A stretch of 64,000 bases of DNA from NCBI RefSeq assembly GCF_018991925.1, contig NW_024726235.1, positions 7,409,639 through 7,473,638 on the forward strand. Direction: 5' to 3'. The translations under genes were made by a program, and so were the position numbers. Below the pieces are notes generated by a model. The model was not told where the DNA came from, made no database searches, and saw nothing but the letters and a program-made list of their open reading frames with translations. The stretch comes from Homarus americanus. Taxonomy: Eukaryota; Arthropoda; Malacostraca; Decapoda; Nephropidae. The stretch's first letter is position 1. Each line of letters begins with the position of its first letter. Of this stretch, positions 33,001 through 38,743 are shown piece after piece.

Positions 33001-34925
33001 AATTTCTATGTGCTATTACATACCATATATTGTGACCTATAAGTCAACCTTTGAGGCTCCAATTTTGATGTTCAAAGCTAAGGGTTGTCTAGTACAACAG
33101 ATATAAAATGTCATCCTCTAAGTACGCTCCACCACTAGCATCAGATTTTCACTTTACATTACTGGTAGGCCTCATTCACTTAATTTCCAGCACTTACAAA
33201 CAAGTTTTACTTATCTATAGCATTTTTCCAGAAAAGTAATTATTATTGAACTCGGCCTAAGATCAGTGTTTACACTAGTCATACCTACACCTTTCAGAAC
33301 ATTAAAATATCTTTCCGTGTTAACTTCTGTTTCTTCCAAACAAATGTTACGAAGGCAGTTAATTGTAATATTTGTTGTTAATTTTTTTTTTAATGCAGTT
33401 ACGGTATATTCATACAATGCACCTGGATTTTGAAAACGTTTACACGAATGTTCTGTAAAGTTGTAAACAAGGCAGGTGCCAAGGAACAGATGGGTGTGGC
33501 CTGCGGCATCTCGGTCAGTGTTGCCAACACTTATACCAGTACCAGATACTGTAAACTTTGTTCACTTGTTGCTGCATACTGCCAACAGTGTGCTACCATT
33601 AATAATATAAAGTACTGATTATTGAATGTTTTAAATTAGCAATCCAATATTTACTTAACGTTTAAGCATCATTTATATTGTGTTGTTTTAGGTAAAATGA
33701 TATAACCCTTTTTAATCGTGTACCAAGAGTTTGTGTGCTTGTTGCTGTATACTGCTAGTACAGTGTACAGTATACAGGTACTCTCGATTTAACGGAATCT
33801 GAGATAACGAACTCTCGATTTAGCGGAAGGAATTTTTTCTGTAATTTTTCACATGATTTAGTGAACTAGTTCGCAAAATTGAGATTAATTTCATTAATAC
33901 GTATACTCACACCTATGGAGACACCTCAGACACATGATATGAACAGAGAAACATTTGAAACATTATTCATGGCTTACCTTAAACTTTTTTCCAATTGATA
34001 ACTGCACTCTTTTTGACTTTCTCCCCCACACAACTTCTTTCTGAGACTTCTGAGGGACTTTTGACATGATGTCTAAGCACAGTAGTTAGTAGACCGAGAT
34101 GTAAACCAAGAGGTAGCAGTGAACAACACACGTGTAGGGGGCAGGACACAGATTGAGCGGATATAAACAAACCCCACGGGTCAAGCAGTGTATTTGGAGC
34201 AGAATTTAATGGAATCATGCTCGATTTAACGGAAAGGGGTGGCTCAAATTAGTTAGATCAAGAAAATACTGTACTACAATACGAGTATGGTGTAAATATA
34301 ATATACAACATGCCTTTGCTTATCATGTACCATAATTATTAAGTTTGAAACTTTTTTACTTGCCAATATATTTAATAATAAACTATCAGTACAGTACTAG
34401 TAAATTGTCATGACTACTCACCTAGTGTATAGTGTATCTTAAATAATTTTACGATTGTAGGAACTGTATTGTTGTGATTTGTTTACACCACATTTGTGTG
34501 CCCTAGTAACGTTTGTTTGTAAGAATACTGTGGTTAACACCGAAAGGTATGTAACATTTTGGAAATGCTACAATTAGGTAATACTTGTTTATGAGTGCTG
34601 TTAAAAAGTAAATGTTGGCAAGTTTAGTTGATACCGAGGATGTAACTTTCAAATTACAGTTTAGGGGGTCGATTTATCTGCCAGGTAGCCTAGCTCAACA
34701 ATTTCACTCGAAATAATTAAGGTCGTCTTATACGCCAGTTCGACTTATACAGGTAGGCCGCAATATACGGTATAGACATTTTGTTGTGTATAACCTAACA
34801 TGTGCCTTGTCTTCTCCAGGTACGACTTCCTCAAATGCCGAGTTGCAGGGGCAGCAGGGCTTCAGAGTAGCTTCCTCATAATCCTGGCGCTTGCTTTCTT
34901 CACTCTCGTTCTTCGTCGCCAGTAA
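1418..34925 (+). CDS. Two-module Cache/EGF-like extracellular protein (GPR158/179 ectodomain-like), 3' 13 exons
   Basis: Thirteen exons join in frame: 1418-1610, 2288-2486, 3235-3388, 4073-4251, 4450-4615, 14191-14480, 14590-14697, 23196-23359, 23682-23807, 31279-31410, 31669-31786, 32516-32670 and 34820-34925. All have AG/GT borders and matching phases, giving 695 residues plus TAA; the first visible codon is split, so 5' exons lie outside. The order is: Cache-like part (about 1-235), EGF-like unit 1 (CEPL...GGYQCRCKPG, about 240-265), linker, second Cache-like part (about 330-555), EGF-like unit 2 (CVPI...GGYKCECIQG, about 610-632), then a hydrophobic tail ending in RRQ. About ten N-glycosylation sequons indicate an extracellular protein. 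Known: paired Cache and EGF-like domains occur in the ectodomain of GPR158/GPR179 receptors. Inferred: this is a receptor-like or GPI-anchored relative without the seven-helix domain. The family assignment rests on recognition of motifs, not on a search. Confidence 0.85.
2288..2486 (+). CDS. Host gene exon B
   Basis: The acceptor is ttcttcag and the donor gtatag. It encodes RMDDYNDPVHLERISTLNFF through TNKRQDELTTYQ, including the Tyr/Trp-rich NEWYYSWLP. It ends in phase 0. Confidence 0.87.
3235..3388 (+). CDS. Host gene exon C
   Basis: The acceptor is gtacag and the donor gtaagt. It encodes VKIRYANNTNETYVFHG through YYDCGRSNKWSVPAITPI. The D-C...K-W...P pattern at its end is repeated in exon J (31279-31410). 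Confidence 0.87.
4073..4251 (+). CDS. Host gene exon D
   Basis: The acceptor is ttttgcag and the donor gtaatg. It encodes ADLYPRHTQFRHIEYPTL through INQCP and CKKDTTE. The stretch MEMDFERIDINQCP matches MDLLKLDIVQCP in exon K. The exon ends in phase 0 directly before the EGF-like cysteine. Confidence 0.88.
4450..4615 (+). CDS. Host gene exon E, EGF-like unit 1
   Basis: The acceptor is attttcag and the donor gtaagt. It encodes CEPLDGYGFRRGGYQCRCKP followed by GFRLP and FSCTPIG. It is an EGF-like half unit with closely spaced cysteines and the GGYxCxC signature shared with exon L. The following intron of 9575 bp is the largest in the gene and is full of transposons. Confidence 0.88.
4870..5878 (-). 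mobile_element. Tigger-type element, family 1 (copy A)
   Basis: The inverted ends begin CAGTATAGTCTGCATTTACG and end with its near-exact complement, and the element is flanked on both sides by TA. This is the pogo/Tigger layout (TA target, CAG start). It lies in the intron after exon E. Sequence shared with copies B-E includes the stretch after GGTCAATTGAACCC. It is internally deleted and retains only a 123-residue reading frame from the transposase. Confidence 0.85.
5177..5548 (-). pseudogene. Tigger transposase remnant (123-residue frame) in family 1 copy A
   Basis: The frame runs from MPATPLTMASAGPPPPPRNL to DIDSPEGH. Its acidic end, SDSDSEDMDFEGF, is shared with family 1 copies D and E (DFEGFDKEAL...). 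No DDE motifs remain, so the catalytic part has been deleted. Two CCAATCACAG boxes at 5650-5659 and 5692-5701 lie upstream of the minus-strand ATG and may be the old element promoter. Confidence 0.55.
6109..6961 (+). mobile_element. Tigger-type element, family 2 (copy a, non-autonomous)
   Basis: The ends begin CAGTGACCCCTCGTTTAACG and finish with the inverted complement, flanked by TA. Subterminal GGTTAACGAA-type motifs recur several times near each end. The 853-bp body carries a CAT microsatellite (near 6748) and a spurious 65-residue frame shared by copies c and e. It is an internal deletion derivative of the 2.6-kb copy at 17910-20522 and is inverted relative to copy c. Confidence 0.88.
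7031..9043 (-). mobile_element. hAT-superfamily transposon with intact ends and 8-bp target duplication
   Basis: The element begins TAGGGGGCAG and ends CTGCCCCCTA, with further similarity inwards (GCTGCACTTTTCAGGCAT against GCTGCACTCTTCAGGCAT on the other strand). It is flanked by exact copies of TAGTACAA at 7023-7030 and 9044-9051. An 8-bp duplication is diagnostic of hAT elements, and the central TA fits the Buster-type target nnnTAnnn. The 2013-bp body carries the C-terminal two thirds of a transposase-like protein on the minus strand. Confidence 0.85.
7297..8739 (-). pseudogene. hAT-like transposase, catalytic and C-terminal part (480 residues, N-terminus missing)
   Basis: One long open frame on the minus strand. 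hAT landmarks are visible in order: an aspartate in VCVGCDGTNVNVG; a CxxH motif in FICQLHGNELPFR; the RWN block in VSRWNTLWSRILRLY; an acidic Glu/Asp-rich insert; and the C-terminal VVPKWPNSTQAVERG, like the hAT dimerisation block with its terminal Glu. The Met at 8739 is probably not the real start. A splice acceptor (minus-strand ctgtaatgtag) precedes 8717, and the family protein normally carries a Cys-rich N-terminus, such as that at 1-590, which is missing here. It is therefore 5'-deleted and probably not functional alone, though the remaining frame is intact. The relation to annotated arthropod proteins of this kind is from memory. Confidence 0.75.
9044..9957. other. Intron sequence with one lone Tigger-like end
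   Basis: No gene is visible. At 9538 a string beginning CAGGTGCCTCAATTTACGAA and preceded by TA looks like the left end of another Tigger-type element, with Tigger-like text to about 9610. I could not find its right end. The rest is AT-rich. Confidence 0.35.
9958..10236 (+). mobile_element. Tigger-type MITE, family 3 (intact copy)
   Basis: This 279-bp element begins CAGCTCCTCCCCGAATTACG and ends with the inverted complement (GTAAGTCGGGGAGAAGCTG). TA precedes it; the right flank reads TG, so one target copy has mutated. Its body matches the split copy at 17838-20758 and in part the copy at 58317-58621. Confidence 0.82.
10237..11274. other. Intron sequence, nothing recognised
   Basis: AT-rich intron DNA with a more GC-rich patch around 10590-10960. 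Short frames there have no motif and no splice context. I see no repeat ends. Confidence 0.4.
11275..11599 (-). mobile_element. Tigger-type MITE, family 4 (eroded)
   Basis: The right end reads CGTTCGTAAGTCGGAAGTTC then TCGAGGACCCCCTA, followed by TA. The left end (CCCTGGGTTACGAACGGATT) is its eroded inverted partner. There is no coding content. Exact borders on the left are uncertain. Confidence 0.6.
11600..11980. other. Intron sequence with a G tract
   Basis: Non-coding intron DNA. A run of 13 G follows ACATAC at about 11920. No gene or element end is seen. Confidence 0.4.
11981..13527 (+). mobile_element. Tigger-type element, family 1 (copy B) carrying palindromic tandem units
   Basis: It begins CAGTATTACCCCGCCTAACG and ends GTTAAGTGGGGTACAACTG, flanked by TA. 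The terminal parts match family 1. The interior has been replaced or expanded by three tandem units of about 405-423 bp, each an imperfect hairpin. It is the inverse of copy C (21759-22939), and the two lie on opposite sides of host exons F and G. Confidence 0.88.
12143..13260 (+). repeat. Three tandem units, each an imperfect palindrome
   Basis: The units start at about 12143, 12548 and 12971 with TTTTAGCTCATAAAATTCAT. Within each, a left arm (unit 3: 13011-13083) pairs with a right arm (13138-13210) across a spacer of about 54 bp, with roughly 80 percent matching by eye. G-rich tracts (runs of 5-7 G) follow units 1 and 2. Confidence 0.8.
13650..13952. repeat. Long hairpin with TG/CA microsatellites at its base
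   Basis: Positions 13703-13797 and 13802-13896 are inverted copies about 95 bp long with few mismatches, meeting near 13800. A TG run (about 13651-13673) lies outside one arm and a CA run (about 13920-13943) outside the other, so pairing may extend further. The structure ends about 240 bp before host exon F. Confidence 0.78.
14191..14480 (+). CDS. Host gene exon F
   Basis: The acceptor is atttacag and the donor gtgaga. It encodes WIQKLPFDYNKMGEYERQKY through LANFLSAFMQ, with two sequons (NVT, NAT). It begins the linker and the second Cache-like part. Confidence 0.88.
14590..14697 (+). CDS. Host gene exon G
   Basis: The acceptor is tccctag and the donor gtaggt. It is 36 codons in phase 0 at both ends: LVNHNEIFSGVRVVDRPLTE through LSIILGNSR. 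An intron of about 8.5 kb follows. Confidence 0.87.
14852..17712 (+). mobile_element. Long Tigger-type element with CCGTATATA ends, non-autonomous
   Basis: The left end CCGTATATACTCGTCTATAA and right end GCTATATACGGGTATATACGG are inverted partners flanked by TA. Subterminal copies of TATAGGTCGACC occur at both ends. The interior holds a block at about 15091-15290 repeated directly at about 15678-15890 and inverted at about 16070-16240. Only a C-terminal transposase stub is recognisable. Confidence 0.78.
15574..15648 (+). pseudogene. Transposase C-terminal stub
   Basis: It encodes VQEEDWEKLFGAADDDKEND and then FDGF with a stop. Acidic ends of this form are typical of pogo/Tigger-type transposases. 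No upstream frame survives. Confidence 0.5.
17910..20522 (-). mobile_element. Tigger-type element, family 2 (copy b, coding length)
   Basis: It begins CAGTGGTCCCTCGGTTAACG and ends CCGAGGGATGACTG, with TA on both sides produced by insertion into the family 3 MITE. At 2613 bp it is the longest family 2 member here and the only one still carrying transposase sequence. Its ends (about 17910-18180 and 20000-20522) match the short copies a, c, d and e. Confidence 0.9.
18185..19943 (-). pseudogene. Tigger/pogo transposase, several frames broken
   Basis: The start is MGPKRSRRAISMQTKQEI at 19943, with a frameshift in a poly-A run soon after. A CENP-B-type DNA-binding part follows (FEDLWASKGWFEKFKKRNDI, 19462-19752). 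The catalytic part carries the acidic motifs FNVDETGLFW (about 19395), LLMDNAPGHD and TTSIIQPMDQN (18747-19157), a DDD triad as expected for pogo-type enzymes. Next come an acidic helix region (18426-18689) and a C-terminal segment (18185-18412) with the PCNA-binding-like QTTIDTFF at 18326-18349. Stops and frameshifts separate these blocks, so this copy is dead. Confidence 0.85.
20801..21671 (-). mobile_element. Tigger-type element, family 2 (copy c, non-autonomous)
   Basis: It begins CAGTGACCCCTCGGTTAACG and ends AAACGAGGGGTCACTG, flanked by TA. It has the same internally deleted body as copy a but in the opposite orientation. A GAT microsatellite at about 21000-21027 is longer than in the other copies. 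Confidence 0.88.
21759..22939 (-). mobile_element. Tigger-type element, family 1 (copy C), inverted partner of copy B
   Basis: It begins CAGTTGTACCCCACTTAACG and ends GTTAGGCGGGGTAATACTG, flanked by TA. Read on the minus strand it follows copy B almost throughout but holds two palindromic units instead of three (about 22110-22745). The high similarity by eye suggests recent spread. Confidence 0.88.
22940..23195. other. Intron before exon H
   Basis: A short tract of four ACTT repeats lies near 23068. Nothing else is seen. Confidence 0.4.
23196..23359 (+). CDS. Host gene exon H
   Basis: The acceptor is ttttcag and the donor gtataa. It encodes IWASGMFWDRGKFTNQTLFA through YVNKPWF and ends with two bases of an Arg codon. 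Confidence 0.87.
23682..23807 (+). CDS. Host gene exon I
   Basis: The acceptor is ttaacag and the donor gtaagt. It encodes RKLKSRWSTNFDDLEKYWMK through MKYERYPTFY. The phases match exons H and J. Confidence 0.84.
23808..25006. other. Intron sequence with an eroded Tigger-like end
   Basis: AT-rich, with no gene. Around 24290-24350 the text ATCCCTCACTAAATGAACG resembles a Tigger terminus without a visible partner. Confidence 0.35.
25007..25836 (-). mobile_element. Tigger-type element, family 2 (copy d, non-autonomous)
   Basis: It begins CAGTGGTCCCTCCGTTAACG and ends ACCGAGGAATCACTG, flanked by TA. It is more diverged internally than copies a, c and e. Confidence 0.83.
25844..26561 (+). mobile_element. 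Tigger-type element, family 7
   Basis: It begins CAGTAAAGCTTCGAATAACG and ends GTTGTTATCGGAGGCTTACTG, flanked by TA. It is 718 bp with no coding sequence recognised, and starts only 7 bp after the end of copy d. Confidence 0.78.
26562..27190. other. Intron sequence with short local repeats
   Basis: Near 26570-26690 three copies of a motif containing ATTTATTAAGTGATGATAA recur at about 45-bp spacing. No gene is seen. Confidence 0.4.
27191..27817 (+). mobile_element. Tigger-type element, family 1 (copy D, non-autonomous)
   Basis: It begins CAGTATTACCCCGCTTTACG and ends TAAATCGGGGTACCACTG, flanked by TA. It keeps a decayed C-terminal piece of a transposase, including HQNITEFFTRH (27338-27370) and an acidic end like that of copy E. 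Confidence 0.87.
27818..28439. other. Intron sequence, unassigned
   Basis: It contains C-rich tracts at about 27958-27985 and the motif AACCATATTTTTTTG...AGCTAGAGGGTT (about 28247-28282), which recurs at about 29758-29792. The two may be ends of one decayed element enclosing the pseudogene at 28440-29161. Confidence 0.3.
28440..29161 (-). pseudogene. Decayed acidic protein with repeated SxDLFxD motif, probably transposon-derived
   Basis: From an ATG at 29161 (MDTSATGDGAGDVHD) the minus strand gives an acidic sequence interrupted by stops. A motif recurs three times: SKDLFRDYDDL, SEDLFAD and SQDLFADCD. A Ser/Asp/Glu/Asn-rich stretch follows, and further on PASIINDLVDEESVRRF. I do not recognise the family. 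Acidic N-termini of this sort occur in several transposase families. Confidence 0.4.
29461..29634 (-). promoter_or_regulatory. Tandem CCAAT/CRE-like block upstream of the minus-strand pseudogene
   Basis: An 87-bp CpG-rich unit occurs twice (from 29461 and 29548). Each unit contains two ATTGG (CCAAT on the minus strand) and one TGACGTAG, a CRE-like site. It lies about 300-470 bp upstream of the ATG at 29161. It looks like a duplicated promoter; activity is inferred. Confidence 0.45.
29800..31278. other. Intron sequence before exon J, unassigned
   Basis: No gene is supported. A CpG-containing patch at about 30340-30660 gives short minus-strand frames without motifs. 30770-31170 is rich in ACACA-type text. 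Confidence 0.35.
31279..31410 (+). CDS. Host gene exon J
   Basis: The acceptor is ttccacag and the donor gtaagt. It encodes KAAELHHGQWSVPEFDCNGF through WDPLKSKLEF. D-C-N-G...K-K-W-V parallels D-C-G-R...K-W-S-V in exon C. Confidence 0.88.
31669..31786 (+). CDS. Host gene exon K
   Basis: The acceptor is attttcag and the donor gttagt. It encodes KGAVRVTMDLLKLDIVQCPN through NTHRCDRKTSY and ends in phase 0 just before the EGF-like cysteine, exactly as exon D does. Confidence 0.88.
32516..32670 (+). CDS. Host gene exon L, EGF-like unit 2
   Basis: The acceptor is tcaacag and the donor gtaaga. It encodes CVPIQGRGFDTGGYKCECIQ, then GYEYPFEDPITYFDG, then LNIIRNKKT. It has the same CxP...GxGF...GGYxCxC layout as exon E. 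Confidence 0.88.
33023..34770 (+). mobile_element. Tigger-type element with CCATATATTG ends, interrupted
   Basis: The left end CCATATATTGTGACCTATAA and right end GGTAGGCCGCAATATACGG are inverted partners flanked by TA. It occupies most of the intron before exon M and ends only 49 bp before that exon's first base. A second element (33775-34271) sits inside it. Confidence 0.68.
33775..34271 (-). mobile_element. Small Tigger-type element nested in the 33023-34770 element
   Basis: It begins CAGGTACTCTCGATTTAACG, preceded by TA. The right end (GATCAAGAAAATACTG, then TA) is eroded. Repeats of CTCGATTTAACGGAA lie inside both ends. A minus-strand start at 34067 (MSKVPQKSQKEVVWGRKSKR) looks like a transposase N-terminal stub, ending at a GTAAG. 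Confidence 0.65.
34820..34925 (+). CDS. Host gene exon M, C-terminal hydrophobic tail and stop
   Basis: The acceptor is ttctccag. The exon encodes RYDFLKCRVAGAAGLQSS, then a hydrophobic run of about 15 residues (FLIILALAFFTLVL), then RRQ and TAA. A cluster of small residues followed by a terminal hydrophobic run is typical of a GPI-attachment signal. The short basic end also allows a single-pass membrane protein with almost no cytoplasmic tail. Confidence 0.86.
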
Positions 34926-36799
34926 TGTCTTTTGTCATCTTAAACATTTATCAGAAGTAAAAGCAGTTAATTTGTATCTGTGATAAATTTGTGAACTATA
35001 GTATTTTGTATTTACTGCTCAGCAAATATACTTTTCTTTTGGTAGTTTTTAAATTGTAAGGTAAACAGTTCATTCATGAATTTTATGTTAACTCTAATGC
35101 TATTACACTGTACCAGGATATTTTAGGCAAAAAATATGGTATGTGAAGTTTACAGAAAATTTTGATGCACAAATTCATAGTCAGAGAGGTACTTAGGTAT
35201 TGATAAAGGTAGTACATGACTATTCCTTCATGGACGTCCTAGAAGTGCCTTTGTCTTGGTAATTGAGTGCTGAATTATTTAATATATCTGATTATTACAT
35301 GGATACTGTAGGCAGTGTACCATAAACTGACATGAGGTAAGAAATTTATTTTTATAGTAATTTTTCTGCATAATTTACTGTTCATTTAATTTTTTATTAC
35401 GTATGTCTGTCCCTATTTGTGTATACTGTACCAGAGTAGGGTAAGTGGATGGAAGGCAGCTTATGGGAATAGCTTAATATTTTTTAGGGAGTAAAACTTC
35501 TGCCAAGTGTTTACAAATGACTTATTTTGCAGAGGAGCACATAAACCCCGACATTGATAGCTCTGCACTCTGAAAACTTTTAATAATCCCAGATGCTCCT
35601 GAAGTGGTGGATATAGAAATGGCAGATGTCCATGTGTATATCCTTTTGCATGTAATGGATTTTAAACTTAGTTTGTTAAATATATCGTAAGATCTGACGT
35701 GTTTGGTAATCAATATTTTAGATCAGTATTGCTAGAAATTTTTGCTCCTTATAAACTGGGTCAGCACATCTCTGTATGCATGCATCCAACATGCTGAGCT
35801 TGATAACTTGAACAAATAGCAGTTGATTGAAGCAAACTGGACAAGTATATCTCACAAAAATGTCTTGTATAAAATTTGGTACTGGTAATCATTATTTACT
35901 ATCATGAAAGGCCAGGGCTGTGGCCTCTTGGACTAAAAGATGAGGTTATACCTACTGTTCAGGAAGAAAGAGTAATATATATATATATATTTTTTTTTTG
36001 GATATGGAATTGTGCTACTGTGTCCATGGCTTATAAACCTTAATGTGACCACAGGAGCACTTTTAGGTGATGTATAGTTTTCATTGAAACACTGTAGGAC
36101 CTCTCCTAATTTACACTAAACTGATTAGATCTGGACAGCTGTATTTGCCCAGGTGTGTAGTCATGTCACAGGTTGGTAATGCTTCCTAATTATTACCACC
36201 CGGGTGTGTTTTGGCTCAGTGTGGTTTCTTTAACACGGTCATAACATCTGGTTAGCTCAGGTACCTTGTCCGTGACCTCTCCTGGGTCAGGTCTTACTGT
36301 CACTGTGGGGTGTGTCAACCTATGTGGATTACTACGTGGGCATCTACTTACTATTATATGTGTTGTATTTCTCTGGGCTGTAAGCTGTGGTCTGATAAAC
36401 AATCATTACAAGTAACTTTGTATAGATCTGTTGTAGATCTCGTAATCTCATATGTTTTATATATTCAAAAATCATTGTCAGCAACACTAAAGGGATTTTA
36501 GTACAGTATTATGATATTGTATGATTCAAATGTATTGAAATGTGCCAAAACACATTTATTGTATGCCTGTGGCACATGGGATCTTGTGCAGATGTTTTAT
36601 TAGTAATCTGTGGTTTGGGGATAACAGTGTTAATGGTCACACCAGACACAGGGTAAGTTCCTGCTGGTTTCCCATTCATTTGATTATTGGAGTTTTAATA
36701 TGAATAATGCTACAATTTATTTGCCTCATCAGTGTTGTGGATTAATACTGTACCTCTTATAAGTTTAGTTTTATCAGGCAAGGTGTGTTATCAGTTTAT

Positions 36800-37216
36800 C
36801 CACTTGTGGAAGCCTATAACTTGCTGGTAACTTTCTGTCCAGTTGTATAAATATATAACTTGTTGGTAACTTTCCATCCAGTTGTACATGCCTGTAACTT
36901 GCTGGTGACTTTCCATCTAGTTATACAAGCATGTAACTTGTAGGTAACTTTCTGTCCAGTTGTACAAGCATGTAACTTGCTGGTAACTTTCCGTCCAGTT
37001 GTACAAGCATGTAACTTTCCGTCCAATTGTACAAGCATGTAACTTGCTGGTAGCTTTCCGTCCAGTTGTACAAGCATGTAACTTGCTGGTAGCTTTCCGT
37101 CCAGTTGTACAAGCATGTAACTTGCTGGTAGCTTTCCGTCCAGTTGTACAAGCATATAACTTGCTGGTAGCTTTCCGTCCAGTTGTACATGCACACAATT
37201 TGTATGTAACTTGCTG
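36800..37216. repeat. 39-bp minisatellite, about 10-11 copies
   Basis: The unit starts TAACTTGCTGGTAGCTTTCC and goes on through GTCCAGTTGTACAAGCATG. One unit near 37003-37028 lacks about 12 bp. Because 39 is a multiple of three, frames stay open on both strands (for example a repeating VQLDGKLPASYML on the minus strand). These are a by-product of the period, not evidence for a gene. Confidence 0.92.
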
Positions 37217-37279
37217 ATCAAATAATCTGTCCAGGTGTAGGAGCGTTGAAAAATGTTGCTAACGAGATTATCTTGTTTT

Positions 37280-37285
37280 AATAAA
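37280..37285 (+). promoter_or_regulatory. AATAAA polyadenylation signal candidate
   Basis: This is the first canonical AATAAA noticed downstream of the host stop codon. Its use is unproven. Confidence 0.35.
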
Positions 37286-38014
37286 GTCATGAAAACAGTC
37301 ATCAAAGTAACTTCCTTAAAAATTTTCCTTTGATATTTAAGGTGTTCTAAGCATTTGTACATAACCTGTTACATATATTGTATTTAATGTTACTGGCAAC
37401 ATTGCAATATACTGATTCTCGTGTAAATTATCGTATAAAAACATTACTTAGCTTCATACATAACATGATAATACTTTTGACTGACTGTTTTGAGTACTTT
37501 AGAAAGTAAATGGATGGTCTGTTTTATAGATCATATCAATATATTTTAAGATTCTCACATTCAATATTTTTTAGATTATGATGCAACAAAAGTATTTCGA
37601 CAATACAGTAAAACCTCGATTAACCGACTTTCGGATTAACCGTCAATCCCGGACACCCCCCCCCCTTTTTTTTTTTTACGGGGATTAGCCCACCCGGGCA
37701 CAGGTCACTGACCCACATCGGGGCCTGGGGGGCGATAATGTAATAATATTAATAATGATAATAATAATAATAATAAAGAACCATAAAGAAATGTAAAAAT
37801 GAAAACAAAAAATCAAGAGTGAGAAACAATGTACCTGTACTGCATATATGTTGTGTTGTCAATTGTAAGAGAAACAATTGAGACCTTGCAATTGTGTGTA
37901 AATGAGGCAGAAAGTCAGATCAGCAACCTGGGACTTGGTCACAATTTTCGTGATGCCATATGTTCTTTGACTTTTCCATTTTTTATTCATGGTTTGTGTG
38001 CTGGTTCATATTTA

Positions 38015-38636
38015 CAGTAATACCCTGATTTACGCGGTCAATTGAACCCGCGGAGGCCCACGTAAAACGGGAAATGCGTAAATGGAACAACAGAACATAT
38101 GGGATTAATTGAAATAGAGACTGGGCCAACCCCCCAAACTCCACATTTTCAGACACAATACTTACGTTGTAGTAAAAATAACATCTTAATTTTATGGTGG
38201 TATGCACACACAATTAATAATTAAGAGAAATATCAATAATATTAGGTTTTTTAACACTTACATTAGTAGAAGAAATGGCTGGGCACATGGGGATTGGGGG
38301 TTGGTTCAAAGGCAGAGGGCAGATTATTGGCCCTCACCTGTATCACTGGTATCAATTGTATCACTATCCACCATAGAGGCTTGCAGGGCCTCTTTGTCAA
38401 ACCCCTCAAAGTCCATATAAGTCCATATCCTCACTGTCACTGACTTGGGCCGGCTGTGGCGGGTGAAGAACTCGGTAATGTTTTGATGACTGGGCGACCT
38501 TGTGTGCACCATGCTCGCGCCGCTTCCCGCGTATATGAGTAGATGCACCGCGTAAAGTGGGAATTCCGGTTCTGGCGGGGTACCGCGTAAATGTGGAAAC
38601 GCATAAACGGGAACCGCATAAATCGGGGTATTACTG
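38015..38636 (-). mobile_element. Tigger-type element, family 1 (copy E), nested
   Basis: It begins CAGTAATACCCTGATTTACG and ends AAATCGGGGTATTACTG, flanked by TA. It is the opposite orientation of copy D. A minus-strand frame (38324-38548) keeps HQNITEFFTRH and the end DTIDTSDTGEGQ of the transposase. Confidence 0.88.
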
Positions 38637-38743
38637 TATTTACTAAAGTGGTTAATGTTTTAAGGCAATTTCTATTGAAATATGAATAGCAAATGAACAA
38701 AAATGAATAGAGGGACTTAAATGAGGTAGGTTAGGGATAGGTA

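Larger units (their letters stand above)
34926..37285 (+). other. Probable 3' UTR and downstream of the host gene
   Basis: No coding sequence is seen after the TAA at 34923-34925. The first AATAAA I noticed is at 37280-37285. If used, the 3' UTR would be about 2.4 kb and would contain the 39-bp minisatellite. A (TA)n tract of about 18 bp lies near 35975. Confidence 0.4.

Noticed and set aside
35522..35713. Small minus-strand frame in the host downstream region
   Set aside because: No motif, repeat or splice context. It fits chance in AT-rich DNA.
36814..37362. Long minus-strand frame of repeated VQLDGKLPASYML (182 residues)
   Set aside because: The frame exists only because the 39-bp minisatellite period is a multiple of three. 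Frames are also open in other phases and on the other strand.
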